Shown: piece by piece, positions 40,090 to 40,790 of the stretch
Position numbering within the stretch: the first letter of the stretch is position 1
Layout of the letters: each line of letters starts with the position of its first letter
From: JBFAPK01 sp040676675
GTDB lineage: Bacteria > Actinomycetota > Actinomycetes > Mycobacteriales > Micromonosporaceae
Length of the DNA: 40,790 nucleotides
Assembly: GCF_040676675.1 (NCBI RefSeq)
Contig: NZ_JBFAPK010000058.1
Location: 1 to 40,790 of the forward strand
Direction: 5' to 3'
Position numbers and translations under genes: made by a program
The notes under the pieces: model-generated
The model's input: only the letters and a program-made list of their open reading frames with translations
Told to the model about the DNA's origin: nothing
Database searches by the model: none

Positions 40090-40096
40090 AGCCGAC

Positions 40097-40699
40097 GTGA
40101 CGCGACGTTCCGCCGAGGTTCGCCTTGATGCCCTGCTCCGTACCGCGTGCGAGGTGATCGTGGAGCGTGGACTGGCCAACACCCGGACCGCCGACGTGGC
40201 GCAGGCCGCCGGGGTGAGCCAGGCCCTGGTCTTCTACCACTTCTCCACGAAGGAACGGCTGCTCGCCCGCGCGTTCGCGTACGCCGCCGAGCAGGATCTC
40301 GCCCGGCTCGACGCGGTGGTCCGCTCGTCGGCCACACCGCTGGTGAAGCTGAAGCGGATCCTCAAGCTGTACGCGCCGAGCGGGCGGTCCCAGTCGTGGG
40401 CGATGTGGATCGACGGTTGGTCGGAGTCCCTGCGCAGCCCGGAGTTGGAGAAGGTCTCCCGCCGGCTGGACCTGCGCTGGAAGGAGGACCTCACCTCGGT
40501 GATCTCCGCTGGGGTGGGCGACGGCACCTTCACCTGCGACGACCCGACCGGCGCCGCCTGGCGGATCAACGCGTTGATCGACGGTCTGGCGGTACAGGTG
40601 GCGGTGCACGACCGGGTGATCTCCCGGCGGCAGTTGGCCGAGTGGGTCCGCCACTCGGCCGCCCGCGAGCTGGGGCTGGATCCGGCCGAGCTGGAGTAG
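40097..40699 (+). CDS. TetR/AcrR-family transcriptional regulator
   Basis: 200 residues from GTG 40097. The helix-turn-helix is residues ~10-55 (LANTRTADVAQAAGVSQALVFYHFSTKERLL), and the C-terminal domain resembles the BetI-like ligand domain (WAMWIDGWSESLRSPEL...; AWRINALIDGLAVQVAVHD). It diverges from the TRAP-TAXI operon across 141 bp with two dyads between, so it is probably the local repressor of that operon, answering to its substrate (inference). Confidence 0.9.
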   Translation: MTRRSAEVRLDALLRTACEVIVERGLANTRTADVAQAAGVSQALVFYHFSTKERLLARAFAYAAEQDLARLDAVVRSSATPLVKLKRILKLYAPSGRSQSWAMWIDGWSESLRSPELEKVSRRLDLRWKEDLTSVISAGVGDGTFTCDDPTGAAWRINALIDGLAVQVAVHDRVISRRQLAEWVRHSAARELGLDPAELE

Positions 40700-40790
40700 A
40701 CCCGCCCGGGGGGGGGGTGGGGATTAACGTGATATTTTTATGAAGAGAAAAACAGTTGGGGGAGCGGCAGGGGCGGGGGGGGGGGTGGGC
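40700..40790. other. low-complexity contig edge
   Basis: G-runs and an AT-rich patch (gtgatatttttatgaagag) unlike the rest of the window. No gene; likely an assembly or read-end artefact. Confidence 0.55.

Overview
The window is GC-rich throughout (roughly 70% by eye), with GTG/TTG starts, strong SD motifs mixed with apparently leaderless starts, a Gly-Cys-Val tRNA cluster and gene families typical of actinomycetes (HxlR-DHA2 MFS pair, actinobacterial RHS-Hint protein, IS982 element). It most resembles a Micromonospora-like member of the Micromonosporaceae; that assignment is inference. Both ends run into poly-C/poly-G low-complexity sequence, so the window looks like one whole draft contig.

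0-11.6 kb (minus strand): one giant secreted RHS/YD-repeat protein of about 3,530 residues with three LamG domains, a Lys-rich helical repeat, a Gly/Ala membrane-like segment, a Hint autoprocessing domain and a ~100-residue C-terminal tip that I do not recognise. A terminator follows directly, with no co-transcribed immunity gene visible. Upstream is a small membrane-anchored BMP-like protein.

11.6-15.5 kb: a class A beta-lactamase lipoprotein diverging from a second, cytoplasmic beta-lactamase-fold serine hydrolase, then a GntR/UTRA regulator and a small membrane protein. 15.5-18.4 kb: an HxlR regulator divergent from a DHA2 drug exporter, with a readable promoter/operator region, followed by a small membrane protein. 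18.4-23.3 kb: three alpha/beta hydrolases (one frameshifted, one with an abnormal C-terminus), a TDT/SLAC1-type transporter and a GlpF-type aquaglyceroporin.

23.3-27.1 kb (minus strand): an overlapping-stop/start operon for a PaoABC-type, Tat-exported molybdenum aldehyde oxidoreductase ([2Fe-2S], FAD plus extra [4Fe-4S], molybdopterin subunits), with an alpha/beta hydrolase as fourth gene. Upstream lies the stump of a short-chain dehydrogenase gene. 27.8-33.4 kb (minus strand): two large secreted proteins, a discoidin-FnIII-HExxH protein and an SGNH esterase/GH18 chitinase/chitin-binding fusion, facing a LysR regulator across a palindrome-rich gap.

34.9-36.4 kb: an IS982-family element (inverted repeats, target duplication, frameshifted transposase) next to the tRNA-Gly-Cys-Val cluster and an att-like area. 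36.6-40.7 kb: a TRAP-TAXI uptake operon (fused permease plus lipoprotein receptor) divergent from a TetR regulator.

Overall the window is an accessory region devoted to secreted polymer-active enzymes, antibiotic defence and solute transport. The most open questions are the orphan RHS tip with its Lys-rich linker and the SGNH-GH18 fusion with an unrecognised N-terminal domain.
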